The notes below the pieces were generated by a model. The model did no database searches. It saw only the letters and a list, made by a program, of their open reading frames with translations, and was not told where the DNA came from. Made by a program: the position numbers and the translations under genes. From Microvirga vignae (GTDB lineage: Bacteria > Pseudomonadota > Alphaproteobacteria > Rhizobiales > Beijerinckiaceae), in assembly GCF_001017175.1 (NCBI RefSeq), contig NZ_LCYG01000091.1, forward strand, positions 18,439-82,438: a stretch of DNA of 64,000 nucleotides. Reading direction: 5' to 3'. Shown here piece after piece: positions 1-9,668 of this stretch; position 1 is the stretch's first letter, and each line of letters starts with the position of its first letter.

Positions 1-536
1 GTGCCGAGCACATCGACGGCCGCCCGATAGTCCATTCGATTGCGCGTCGTCAGGGGCAGGAACGGCACCACGGGAATGCCGCTGTCGCGGAGCAGACGCT
101 TGGCGATGTCCTTGTCCATGCCAGCGGCGGAGCCCATCACGCCGGAGCCCACATAGGGAACATTCGCGAGCTGGAGGAGGCCTTGAACCGTTCCATCCTC
201 GCCGTTCGGTCCATGGAGAACCGGAACGATGGCATCGAGCCGCAGAGAGCGGGAGGAGGCTTTGCCATCGAGGACGATCATCTCGCCGTCGCCACCAGGA
301 AGGAGCGCCACCTGGGGAGCGCCCTCGGGAATCGCGAGCGACCGCGCGCCTCTGCCGGCACCATTGCCGGTGTCGCACAAAAGCCAGCGCCCATCCCGGC
401 CGATGCCGATCAGGACGATATCGTAGCGCTCAGGATTCAGGGCACGAAAGACATTGGCCGCCGACAGCTTGGACACCTCATGTTCCGCAGAGCGGCCACC
501 AAAGAGAAGTCCGATCGTCTTGCGTGGTTGTGTCAT
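1..536 (-). CDS. ddlA: D-alanine--D-alanine ligase (DdlA type), N-terminal part, cut by the window edge
   Basis: The reverse strand from ATG at 536 encodes 178 residues and runs off the window, so only the N-terminal and part of the central ATP-grasp region are present. The opening IGLLFGGRSAEHEVS is the family's N-terminal substrate-binding loop; VLHGPNGEDGTVQGLL and MDKDIAKRLLRDSGIPV follow in the usual order. A GGAGG Shine-Dalgarno lies 4 nt before the ATG. The enzyme makes the D-Ala-D-Ala dipeptide for peptidoglycan precursors in the cytoplasm. The sequence resembles DdlA more than the Ddl usually found in the murC-murB-ftsQ division cluster, so this is probably a second copy. Family is secure from motifs; paralog status is inferred. 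Confidence 0.9.
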   Translation of the reverse strand, partial: MTQPRKTIGLLFGGRSAEHEVSKLSAANVFRALNPERYDIVLIGIGRDGRWLLCDTGNGAGRGARSLAIPEGAPQVALLPGGDGEMIVLDGKASSRSLRLDAIVPVLHGPNGEDGTVQGLLQLANVPYVGSGVMGSAAGMDKDIAKRLLRDSGIPVVPFLPLTTRNRMDYRAAVDVLG

Positions 537-631
537 GCGCTCCTCCCGTCACAGCCGGTCAGAGGCTGCTGAATTCAGCTCATCATTGAGATGACGAGGT
601 TAAGGTCTACTGAAGAGCGAGGGCAGGTTTC

Positions 632-1483
632 TCAACGCCGCACCGCGTCGAACGCATTGGCGAGCGCGACGTAGCCTTCCACGGGAACATTTTCGGCACG
701 GATCGTTTCCTCGAGGCCTGCAGCGGCGATGATGGAGGAGGGATCAGGCGTTATCGCCTTGAGACTCTGGCGCAGCATCTTGCGACGCTGGCCGAAGGCT
801 GCGCGGGTGACTGCTTCCAGCGCGCCGATGCGGCAGGGCAGGGGTGAGGCCTTGGGCGTCAGATGCACGATGCTTGACGTGATCTTCGGCGGCGGCACGA
901 AGGCCGAGGGCGGCACGTCGAAGAGAATGCGCGCATCCGTGCGCCAGCCGCAGAGCACGCCGAGCCGCCCGTAATCTTTAGGGTCGTCCTCGGTCGCGAC
1001 GATCCGCTCGGCCACCTCGCGCTGGAACATGAGGGTCAGCGAGGCCCACCAGGGCGGCCAGGCCTCGCCCGTCAGCCAGCCGGTGAGCAGGGCCGTTCCC
1101 ACATTATAGGGAAGGTTGGAAATGATGCGCACCGGGCCGTCGCCGACCATGGGACGCGGATCGAATTCGAGCGCATCGGCTTCGATGACTTCCAGACGGC
1201 CTGGATAGTAGTCGGCGATTTCAGCAAGCGCGGGCAGGCAGCGGCTGTCGCGCTCGATGGCAATGACTTTCCTAGCGCCCGCCGCCAGGATCGCGCGGGT
1301 GAGGCCTCCGGGGCCGGGGCCAACCTCGATGACCGTGGCGTCTTCGAGAGGCCCGGCGGAGCGGGCGATGCGGCTCGTGAGATTGAGGTCGAACAGGAAG
1401 TTCTGGCCGAGGGACTTCTTGGCCATCAGGCCGTGAGTGCGGACGACCTCGCGCAAGGGGGGAAGGTTGTCGATCTGGCTCAT
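632..1483 (-). CDS. rsmA: 16S rRNA (adenine1518-N6/adenine1519-N6)-dimethyltransferase
   Basis: A 283-residue KsgA/RsmA enzyme, normal length. It dimethylates two adjacent adenines in the 3' hairpin of 16S rRNA late in 30S assembly, using S-adenosylmethionine. Visible motifs are KKSLGQNFL near residue 22 (N-terminal RNA/SAM contact), VIEVGPGPGGLTRAIL near 50 (motif I, SAM binding) and NLPYNVGT near 125 (catalytic motif IV). The start overlaps the pdxA stop by 4 nt, so the two are translationally coupled, and it is the last gene of the lptF-lptG-lptD-pdxA-rsmA operon. Confidence 0.96.
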   Translation of the reverse strand: MSQIDNLPPLREVVRTHGLMAKKSLGQNFLFDLNLTSRIARSAGPLEDATVIEVGPGPGGLTRAILAAGARKVIAIERDSRCLPALAEIADYYPGRLEVIEADALEFDPRPMVGDGPVRIISNLPYNVGTALLTGWLTGEAWPPWWASLTLMFQREVAERIVATEDDPKDYGRLGVLCGWRTDARILFDVPPSAFVPPPKITSSIVHLTPKASPLPCRIGALEAVTRAAFGQRRKMLRQSLKAITPDPSSIIAAAGLEETIRAENVPVEGYVALANAFDAVRR

Positions 1484-2496
1484 GGCTTCTTCGCCCCTGC
1501 GCCGAGGCGCGCCGCCAGCTTGATCGCAGCCATGAGGCTGCCGGGACGCGCGATGCCTTGGCCCGCAATGTCGAAGGCCGTCCCGTGATCCGGCGACGTG
1601 CGCACGAAAGGCAGGCCCAATGTCACGTTCACGGCCTCATCGAAGGCGATGGTCTTGATCGGGATCAGGGCCTGGTCGTGATACATGGCAAGCGCGGCAT
1701 CATAGCCCTTGCGGGCGCGGGCGTGGAACATGGTGTCCGCGGGAAGAGGGCCCGACGCCGTAATGCCATCCGCCCGCAAGGTTGCGATCGCGGGGGCAAT
1801 GATTGCCTGGTCTTCCGTGCCCATGGCGCCGTTCTCGCCCGCATGAGGGTTGAGACCGGTCAGGGCAAGACGGGGATTGGCGATGCCGAACCGCTCCTTC
1901 AGCTCCCGCGCCACGATCCGCCCCGTCAGAACGATCAGCTCCGTCGTCAGCGCCGAAGACACAGTGGAGAGGGGGATGTGAACGGTGACGGGGACCACGG
2001 CGAGTTCTTCGCTCCAAAGCATCATCACCGGATGGTAGGCGTTTCCATCCTGTGCTGCGAGCGTCGCCAGGAATTCCGTGTGTCCCGGATGCTGGAACCC
2101 CGCGTTGTAGAGGACATGCTTGGCGATTGGATTTGTCACGAGGGCGGGCGCCGCACCACTGCGCACGAGGCGCACCGCCGTCTCGATCGATTCGATCACG
2201 GAAGGAGCCCACGCAGGATCGGGTTTACCAGACTCCGCGAACACCTTCGCGTTCAGCGGAATGACCGGGAGGGCCTGCGGGAAGGCGGAGGACACCTGCG
2301 CGGCATCCACGGACACGATGGGAACGGTCCAGCCCTGTGCATTTGCAACACGCTCCAGATGCGCTGGATCGGCCAGAACCGCGAAAGGAGGGAGTGCCCC
2401 CTGATCGCGATGGAGCCAGGCTCGGAGGGTCAGTTCCGGCCCGATGCCGGCCGGGTCACCCTGGGTTAGGAGGAGAGGGCGCTCAAGCCCGGCCAC
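1480..2496 (-). CDS. pdxA: 4-hydroxythreonine-4-phosphate dehydrogenase
   Basis: A 338-residue PdxA, typical length. It oxidises 4-phosphohydroxy-L-threonine with NAD(P)+ in the DXP-dependent pathway to pyridoxal 5'-phosphate. Motifs include LTQGDPAGIGPEL at the N-terminus, NPIAKHVLYNAGFQHPGHTE in the middle (metal-ligand histidine region), MYHDQALIPIKTI, and VRTSPDHGTAFDIAG near the C-terminus. It starts with GTG, whose first base is the last base of the lptD TAG stop (TAGTG). The pdxA-rsmA pair downstream of lptD is standard in alphaproteobacteria, but surA, usually between lptD and pdxA, is missing here. Confidence 0.95.
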   Translation of the reverse strand: MAGLERPLLLTQGDPAGIGPELTLRAWLHRDQGALPPFAVLADPAHLERVANAQGWTVPIVSVDAAQVSSAFPQALPVIPLNAKVFAESGKPDPAWAPSVIESIETAVRLVRSGAAPALVTNPIAKHVLYNAGFQHPGHTEFLATLAAQDGNAYHPVMMLWSEELAVVPVTVHIPLSTVSSALTTELIVLTGRIVARELKERFGIANPRLALTGLNPHAGENGAMGTEDQAIIAPAIATLRADGITASGPLPADTMFHARARKGYDAALAMYHDQALIPIKTIAFDEAVNVTLGLPFVRTSPDHGTAFDIAGQGIARPGSLMAAIKLAARLGAGAKKP

Positions 2497-5036
2497 TAGT
2501 CCGCAATACCTTCTTCGGAAGAGTCGCCGGCGATGCGCTGACTGATCGTTGCCTCGCCCAAGGTCCGCAGCTCAAGGCTGAGCATGACCGTGTGGTTACG
2601 ATCCTTCTCACCCGAATTGGTCGAGATGGAGCGTGGCGTCATGATGTACTTGACCGAGAAGGTCGTGCACTCGTCGATATAGCCCACACCGAGAGACATG
2701 GAGCTGACATAGGCGCGATCCAGGGGATTGTAGACCGCCTCTGGGTTGGTGGCGAGCGCCAGCTCAAAGTTTTCCCGGGCGAGCAGATAGCGGTCGAGAT
2801 CCAACAGCACCGAGCCTGTCACGTACCAGTTCGGAGTCAGGTTCCAGGTGGCGGAGCCGAGCAGACCCTCGCGACGACGCGGGAAGCCGATATCCGGCTG
2901 GGCCTCATAGCGGGCGTAGGTCAGCGAGGTGGAAAGCGGCAGGTAGGGGTTGAAGCTCGCCCGAACGGTCGCCTCGATCCTGTTGACGTTAAAATCCTCC
3001 TGGTCGAACCGCGCGCGAGTCAAGAGGGCGAAGTTCCTGTTCGGAGAGACTTGGAGGCGGCCCACATAATCGGAAGCGCGGGAATCCAGGCCGGAATCAA
3101 GGCCCACATTGGCCAGATCGCCCTGACGGAACGAGTTACGCCCAGCCACTTGGTAGGACTGACCGAACAGCGCATTGGCGTAGAAGTCGTTGGCGCCCGT
3201 GACGGTGTATTGCACGCCGAGATTCGCGCGGACGCCGCCCTCTACGCGATCATAGCCGGAGAACTTGTCCCAATCGAAGAGAGACGTGTCGTCGAAGACG
3301 AGGCTCTGCGCATCCTCGTTGGGAAGGTGACCGATCCTGGTTTCATTCGGACGGGCGATGATCTGCGCGATCGGTTCGATCACCTGGCGTCCCGAGGTGC
3401 CGAGGTCGGCAGCGAAAGGATAGCGGTATTCGAGACCAGCGGCCGGGGTGGCGCGGAAGAGATAATCGTCGTCGCCTCCGAGATAGTTGCTCAAGTTGGC
3501 GTTCTGATAGCCGTCCAGATCCGGAGAGACCCAGAAGTTATCGGCCCGCACATAGGCGAAGGGCGTCCAGACCTGGCCGATGGGGTCGATGAACTCCCGG
3601 CGCCAGGAGGCGGCGATCGAGGCACGAGACATCGTGCCGCTGGCACCACGCACCAGGCAGTCCTCCGGATCGAATATCCGGCAGGTCTGGTAGACGCCAA
3701 GCAATGCCGTCCTGTTCTCCGCTGTCAGAGGCTCGAACTGGGCCGCCTCCCGCGACAGGCTCGTCAGATTGACGTTGATGCCAAATTCACCGCCGATAAC
3801 CGACGGGGTGACCCGCTTGTCATAGTCGAGAACCGGGTGAACGACCGGCTGCTGCTTCTGCCAGTCCCGGGTGGACAGGCCCTGAAAATAGTAGCCGCGC
3901 AGATCGAAGAACGAGCGGTCGCCCTGACCTTGCAGATAAACGGTCGAAATCGATTCCTTCAGGTAGATCGAGCTGAGGCTCTCGCTGCGGATGTGATAGT
4001 TCTCCAGGAACCACTTGTCCGACACGAGAGCGATGTCCCAGCCCCATTTCCAGCGCTCGTTCAGATAGAACTGACCTGCGGTCTCGAGCGAGCCGCGGAA
4101 ATCGCGATCTCCCGGACCACGAGGGCTGGGGAGGAAGGCGTCCGGATCCAGCTGCGAGATGCCAGCCACGCGGATGTTGTAGGAACCTGTCTCAAGCCGG
4201 TGGCGCCACTCCGCCTCGCCAAGAACACCCTGGCGGGTCAGGAAGGTAGGAGCAACCGTCAGGTCATAGTTCGGGGCGATGGCCCAGAAGAACGGGATCG
4301 ATACCCCGAAGCCCAAGGTATTCGAGGTCACATAGCGAGGCGCCAGGAAGCCGGTCTTGCGCTTGACGGTGGGGTCTGGAGTCCAGAAATAGGGCAGATA
4401 GGCAACGGGCAGGCCGAGGATCTCGAGGGTCGCATCCTCGTAATAGATCGTCTGCTCGCTGTTGTTGTGGATGATCTTGGCGGCCTTGACCTGCCAGAGC
4501 GGCGGCCGTTCCGGATGGTCCTTACAGGGTTCGCAGGCCGTGTAGGTGCCGCGCTCGAAGGTGGTCGTCTCGCCCGCAGCGCGCTCTGCACGCGGCGAGG
4601 AGAAGCGGGTCGTGACCGTTCGGCCGTTCTCGACCGTGGTCTGAACCACCCGCAACGAATCGATGAAGCCGTTCTTGAAATCGTCCGTCAGTTCGAAGCG
4701 GTCGCCGGTGACGACCGCGCCGCTGGAATCCGTCAGGCGGGCATTGCCCTCGGCATAGACGCGGCCGGTGTTCCGGTCATAGGTGACCCGGTCGGCCTGG
4801 AGCGTCCGGCCCTGGTAGTTCATCTGAACGTCGCCGGCTGCCGAAATGGTGTTCCGGTCGTTGTCGTAGATGATTTCCTTGGCGTCAACGAGGAGCCGAT
4901 CCCCGTCCGGATTGGCTTGGAGACGAGAGCCGATGGTCTCGTTAAGCGACTGGGCAAGCGCAGGCATCGATCCAGCAGCACACAGAAGCGCCACTGCGAT
5001 CGCAGACGTTGCGACCGTTGCCTTGAGCCGTTGCAT
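2496..5036 (-). CDS. lptD: LPS-assembly protein LptD (outer-membrane translocon)
   Basis: The mature protein is the outer-membrane beta-barrel that inserts lipopolysaccharide into the outer leaflet. The ATG at 5036 is preferred over an upstream GTG at 5042 because AGGAG lies 5 nt before it; this gives 846 residues. A signal peptide ends at PALAQ near residue 29, followed by an OstA_N (LptA-like) jellyroll domain to about residue 190 and the LptD barrel. The YTACEPCKDHPERPPLWQ segment carries one conserved cysteine pair, and CRIFDPEDC a second. It follows lptG by 39 nt in the LPS-export operon. Confidence 0.95.
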   Translation of the reverse strand: MQRLKATVATSAIAVALLCAAGSMPALAQSLNETIGSRLQANPDGDRLLVDAKEIIYDNDRNTISAAGDVQMNYQGRTLQADRVTYDRNTGRVYAEGNARLTDSSGAVVTGDRFELTDDFKNGFIDSLRVVQTTVENGRTVTTRFSSPRAERAAGETTTFERGTYTACEPCKDHPERPPLWQVKAAKIIHNNSEQTIYYEDATLEILGLPVAYLPYFWTPDPTVKRKTGFLAPRYVTSNTLGFGVSIPFFWAIAPNYDLTVAPTFLTRQGVLGEAEWRHRLETGSYNIRVAGISQLDPDAFLPSPRGPGDRDFRGSLETAGQFYLNERWKWGWDIALVSDKWFLENYHIRSESLSSIYLKESISTVYLQGQGDRSFFDLRGYYFQGLSTRDWQKQQPVVHPVLDYDKRVTPSVIGGEFGINVNLTSLSREAAQFEPLTAENRTALLGVYQTCRIFDPEDCLVRGASGTMSRASIAASWRREFIDPIGQVWTPFAYVRADNFWVSPDLDGYQNANLSNYLGGDDDYLFRATPAAGLEYRYPFAADLGTSGRQVIEPIAQIIARPNETRIGHLPNEDAQSLVFDDTSLFDWDKFSGYDRVEGGVRANLGVQYTVTGANDFYANALFGQSYQVAGRNSFRQGDLANVGLDSGLDSRASDYVGRLQVSPNRNFALLTRARFDQEDFNVNRIEATVRASFNPYLPLSTSLTYARYEAQPDIGFPRRREGLLGSATWNLTPNWYVTGSVLLDLDRYLLARENFELALATNPEAVYNPLDRAYVSSMSLGVGYIDECTTFSVKYIMTPRSISTNSGEKDRNHTVMLSLELRTLGEATISQRIAGDSSEEGIAD

Positions 5037-5075
5037 CCCCACTCCTAAACCCTACGCCCTTATGTGAGGACGGGG

Positions 5076-6161
5076 TTAGCCATCCTCTTGGTATAATAAT
5101 GCCAAGGTCCCTAATAGACTGCCTACTACAGCAGGGAACCAGGCCGCAACAATTGAGCTGATGATGCCCGAGGCTCCAAGCTCCGCCATAAGCTCAGTGG
5201 CGACATAAAGCATGAACCCGGCGGCGACGCCACCTAGAACCATCGTTGCTACACCACCAAATCGAAAGAATCTTAACGATACCGATGCGGCCACGAAAAC
5301 CATGGCGATGAACAGGAGGGGACGGGCCAGGAGAATGTCGTAGTGCAGCTGATAGGCCGTGGTGTTGATGGCTGCCCGCTCCATCCGCTGGATGGTCTCT
5401 CGCAAGTCCCAGAATGGCACGGAATCAGGAGCAATGAAGCTCTGTCTGAGCTGGGAGGGCTGCAGGTGGGAGGCGATCAGGTATCGGTCGTGGGATTCGG
5501 GCTCTTCTGTTGCCGAAAGGACACGGGCTTCCTTCAGCTCCCAGAATCCCTCGTGAAGGGTCGCTTGCCTGGCCTCGATTCGGTGCGCGAAGGCACCTTC
5601 CAGATCGAACGTGTAAACGGTTACGCCGACGAGGGTTGTCGTATCGGTGCGGGATCCGTCCGCCCGGAAGACCGCATATCCGTCCTGGCTCTTCTGCCGC
5701 AACCAGATGGTTTTGCCCGAAGTCTGGGTGGTGCGTGAGAAAATCCTGGTTTCCAGGGCTGCGGCCTGCTGCTTCAGGTGGGCCGACATCGGGTTGTAGA
5801 TCGTGACGGACCCGACACCGATCAGGAGCGCCACAAAAAGGCCGGGCTGCAGGAACTGCCAAGCGGAAACACCGGCGGCGCGGGCCACCACCAGCTCGAG
5901 CTTGCGGCTGAGCTGCAGGAGCGCGGCCATGCTGCCGAAGAGGATGGCAAAGGGCATGACCTGCTCGGCAATGGCGGGGGTGCGGAACAGGGCGAGCTGG
6001 GCAACGATCCCTGTCGTCGCCTGCTCCGCATCGCCGGCGCGACGCATCAGCTCGACGAAGTCGAGGGTATAGACGAGGGCAAATACCGTTGCGAAGACGA
6101 TAACGATCGTCTTGATGAACTGGCGCGCAAAATAAAATCCGAGCGTCCGGCCGATCAGCAT
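5076..6161 (-). CDS. lptG: LPS export ABC transporter permease LptG
   Basis: A permease of the YjgP/YjgQ family (361 residues from the ATG at 6161; a TTG at 6167 would add two and overlap lptF). With LptF and the LptB ATPase it lifts LPS out of the inner membrane onto the LptC-A-D bridge. Two N-terminal transmembrane helices (about 15-40 and 60-85), a helix near 100-120, a periplasmic beta-jellyroll region (roughly 130-260) and three C-terminal helices are visible. The ELVVARAAGVSAWQFL coupling segment faces LptB. LptB is not encoded in this window. Confidence 0.92.
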   Translation of the reverse strand: MLIGRTLGFYFARQFIKTIVIVFATVFALVYTLDFVELMRRAGDAEQATTGIVAQLALFRTPAIAEQVMPFAILFGSMAALLQLSRKLELVVARAAGVSAWQFLQPGLFVALLIGVGSVTIYNPMSAHLKQQAAALETRIFSRTTQTSGKTIWLRQKSQDGYAVFRADGSRTDTTTLVGVTVYTFDLEGAFAHRIEARQATLHEGFWELKEARVLSATEEPESHDRYLIASHLQPSQLRQSFIAPDSVPFWDLRETIQRMERAAINTTAYQLHYDILLARPLLFIAMVFVAASVSLRFFRFGGVATMVLGGVAAGFMLYVATELMAELGASGIISSIVAAWFPAVVGSLLGTLALLYQEDG

Positions 6162-6163
6162 GC

Positions 6164-7324
6164 TCAAACCCCTTGAGTGGCCGTCTTACGCGACGGGCGC
6201 AAAGCCAGAAGGGTGGAGCGGATCCTGGCATTCAGGGAGCGGATTTTTGCGCCTTTGAAAATAAGCAGGAGGCAGATGGCGATTCCACCCAAGGGAACGC
6301 CATAGACGGGCACTATGGCCATAGGGGTCCGGGCCACGGCGCTGGAGGCGGCAAAGCCCAGAACCCGCAGCACCACGACTGCCGCAATCGCGGTCGCAAT
6401 GGCAAGGCCACGCCCCTGGCGGGTCGTTCGCGCTTCGCCCAAAGCCGCGAAGGCAATCGCCATCATGGCAAGGGGATAGAGCCAGGACGAGAGGCGATCG
6501 TGAAGCTCGGCCCTGAACCGGCCGGTCTGGACCTTATAAAGATACTCGTTCTTGTCGGGGAGCAGGAGCTGCATGGTGCTCCGCTCACGCGGCTTGTAGA
6601 CGATCTCGTTGTTCTCCTGGTTGAACGCGGCCAAGTCGACCGCATAGCGTTCGAAGGCAACGATGGAAGAGTCCCTGCTCTTAGGGTCCTTGCGCTGCAC
6701 GCTACCCTTCTCGAGCACGAGATAGGCCTGTCCATTCTGTTCGACGGTCTGGCCGCGCTCGGCGAGATAGACGATGGGCTTCGTCTTGTCGCGCTGGTCT
6801 TCCATGAAGATGCCGAGCAGGGCATCGCCCGCGCGCTCGCGGTAATGGAAGGTGATTCCGTTATCCAGGGTGATGAACTGACCCTCCTTGGCCATCGACG
6901 CCACGAAGTCAGCCCTGATCCGCGTGAACAGCATTCGCATTTCCTGCAGGCTGGCCGGCATCAGGTAGAGGGAGATCATGCCCACCACGATGCTGATGAA
7001 GGTTGCCAGTGCGATGAAGGGGCGCAGCAGGCGTCGCGGAGCCATGCCGCCTGCGCTCATGACGATGAGCTCGGAATCACCGTTCAGCTTGTTGAGGGTG
7101 TAGATCGTCGCCATGAACAGAGCGACAGGTGCGATGACGCTGATGAGCGCCGGCAGGGAGAGGCCCGTCACTGTCAGGAAGATGAGAATCGTCTGCCCCT
7201 TGCCCGTCAGAAGATCGAGCTCGCGCAAAGCCTGCGTGATCCAGATGACGCCCGTCAGGGCGATCAGGCACGCGGCAAATGCGCTGAATGCGATTTTCAG
7301 GATGTAGCGTTCGAGAAGTGTCAT
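6164..7324 (-). CDS. lptF: LPS export ABC transporter permease LptF
   Basis: A 386-residue YjgP/YjgQ permease and first gene of the LPS-export operon. It begins MTLLERYILKIAF, typical of LptF, has three N-terminal helices, the GDSELIVMSAGGM coupling segment, a periplasmic domain (about 135-270) and three C-terminal helices. LptF pairs with LptG and LptB. The order lptF-lptG-lptD is the normal alphaproteobacterial one. It is divergent from pepA across about 190 nt that must hold both promoters. Confidence 0.93.
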   Translation of the reverse strand: MTLLERYILKIAFSAFAACLIALTGVIWITQALRELDLLTGKGQTILIFLTVTGLSLPALISVIAPVALFMATIYTLNKLNGDSELIVMSAGGMAPRRLLRPFIALATFISIVVGMISLYLMPASLQEMRMLFTRIRADFVASMAKEGQFITLDNGITFHYRERAGDALLGIFMEDQRDKTKPIVYLAERGQTVEQNGQAYLVLEKGSVQRKDPKSRDSSIVAFERYAVDLAAFNQENNEIVYKPRERSTMQLLLPDKNEYLYKVQTGRFRAELHDRLSSWLYPLAMMAIAFAALGEARTTRQGRGLAIATAIAAVVVLRVLGFAASSAVARTPMAIVPVYGVPLGGIAICLLLIFKGAKIRSLNARIRSTLLALRPSRKTATQGV

Positions 7325-7336
7325 GAAGCCCTTTGC

Positions 7337-7358
7337 CCCTGGGCGGGAACGCCCAGGG
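7337..7358. repeat. Inverted repeat in the lptF leader
   Basis: An 8-bp perfect stem (CCCTGGGC / GCCCAGGG) with a 6-nt loop lies 12 nt upstream of the lptF ATG, inside the lptF-pepA divergent region. No T-tract follows on either strand, so it is not a standard terminator. It could be an operator or an mRNA leader hairpin; nothing seen in the sequence decides between them. Confidence 0.4.
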
Positions 7359-7516
7359 TTACCTTGTCGCCCGGTGTTAAGGCAAGACGGGCGTTTTCAA
7401 CAGCCTGAGATTGCGCCTATTTCACGGCGGGGCCCGGCATGCCCTATATGAAGGCGGTCAGCAGAGTAGGGGCACCCCAAGCCCAGCGCCCGCACAGTCT
7501 AAACCAAGAGGATTTC

Positions 7517-9007
<1,491 letters not shown>

Positions 9008-9019
9008 GTCTCAGAGAGT

Positions 9020-9122
9020 GTCGTCCCGGGGCCGCGACAGCGGAACCCGGGATCGCTAGACGAGAATGGCGCTTGATCCTGCCAACGATCCCGGATCTGC
9101 GCTACGCTCCGCCCAGGATGAC
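9020..9122. repeat. Imperfect intergenic palindromic element between pepA and holC
   Basis: About 103 bp with arms that pair in blocks: GTCGTCCCGG at the left with CCAGGATGAC at the right, and AACCCGGGATCG with CGATCCCGGATCT inside. The right arm contains CTGCGCTACGCTCCGCCC. Its layout (a GTCATCCCGG-type end, an inner CCCGGGATC block, then TGCGCTACGC) matches the dispersed palindromic repeats common in rhizobial genomes. It reads through the frame upstream of holC, which argues for the internal holC ATG. Other copies cannot be counted from this window. Confidence 0.65.
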
Positions 9123-9131
9123 AATACGATT

Positions 9132-9584
9132 ATGGCCGAGGTCCTTTTCTACCATCTTCAGCAACAGCCTCTCGAGGCGGTGCTGCCCACGCTCCTGCAG
9201 AAAACGCTGGAGCGTGGCTGGCGCGCGGTGGTGCAGGTGACGACCGAGGAGCGCATGGCCGCACTCGACGATCATCTCTGGACCTTCTCGGACGAGAGCT
9301 TCCTGCCGCATGGTACGGACCGCGAGGCCCATGCGGCGGACCAGCCGATTCTCATTACCTTGAGCGGCGAGAACCCCAATGGCGCTGCCATCCGATTCCT
9401 TGCCGAAGGGGCGAGCCTGCCGGAGGAGATCGGCTCCTACCAGCGCATCGCCATCCTCTTCGACGGCAACGACGTGCAAGCGCTTGCCATCGCCCGCGAC
9501 CAGTGGCGCGCGGTGAAGGAGGGCGGCCACGATGCGACCTATTGGCAGCAGGACGATTTCGGCCGCTGGCAGCGCAAGGCTTGA
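9132..9584 (+). CDS. holC: DNA polymerase III subunit chi
   Basis: A 150-residue HolC protein. Chi, with psi, links the clamp-loader to single-stranded-DNA-binding protein. The family pattern MAEVLFYHLQQQPLEAVLPTLL is followed by VVQVTTEERMAALDDHLWTF, FLPHGT and the late YWQQDDFGRWQRKA tail. The ATG at 9132 fits the family N-terminus; the frame is open further upstream but only through a palindromic repeat. Order pepA-holC is conserved in alphaproteobacteria. Confidence 0.93.
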   Translation: MAEVLFYHLQQQPLEAVLPTLLQKTLERGWRAVVQVTTEERMAALDDHLWTFSDESFLPHGTDREAHAADQPILITLSGENPNGAAIRFLAEGASLPEEIGSYQRIAILFDGNDVQALAIARDQWRAVKEGGHDATYWQQDDFGRWQRKA

Positions 9585-9668
9585 AGCGCACACGAAGTCG
9601 TCATTGCCGGAAAGCTTGCAACCCTTCTGCGGCTCTCCAGTTTCCCGAAGGCCACAAGGATAAAAGCC

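Noticed and set aside
2337..5048. A 903-codon open frame antisense to lptD
   Set aside because: It lies entirely opposite lptD and pdxA, whose domains are clear. Long antisense frames are expected in high-GC genomes; its translation has no recognisable domain and is Arg/Gly/Val-rich.
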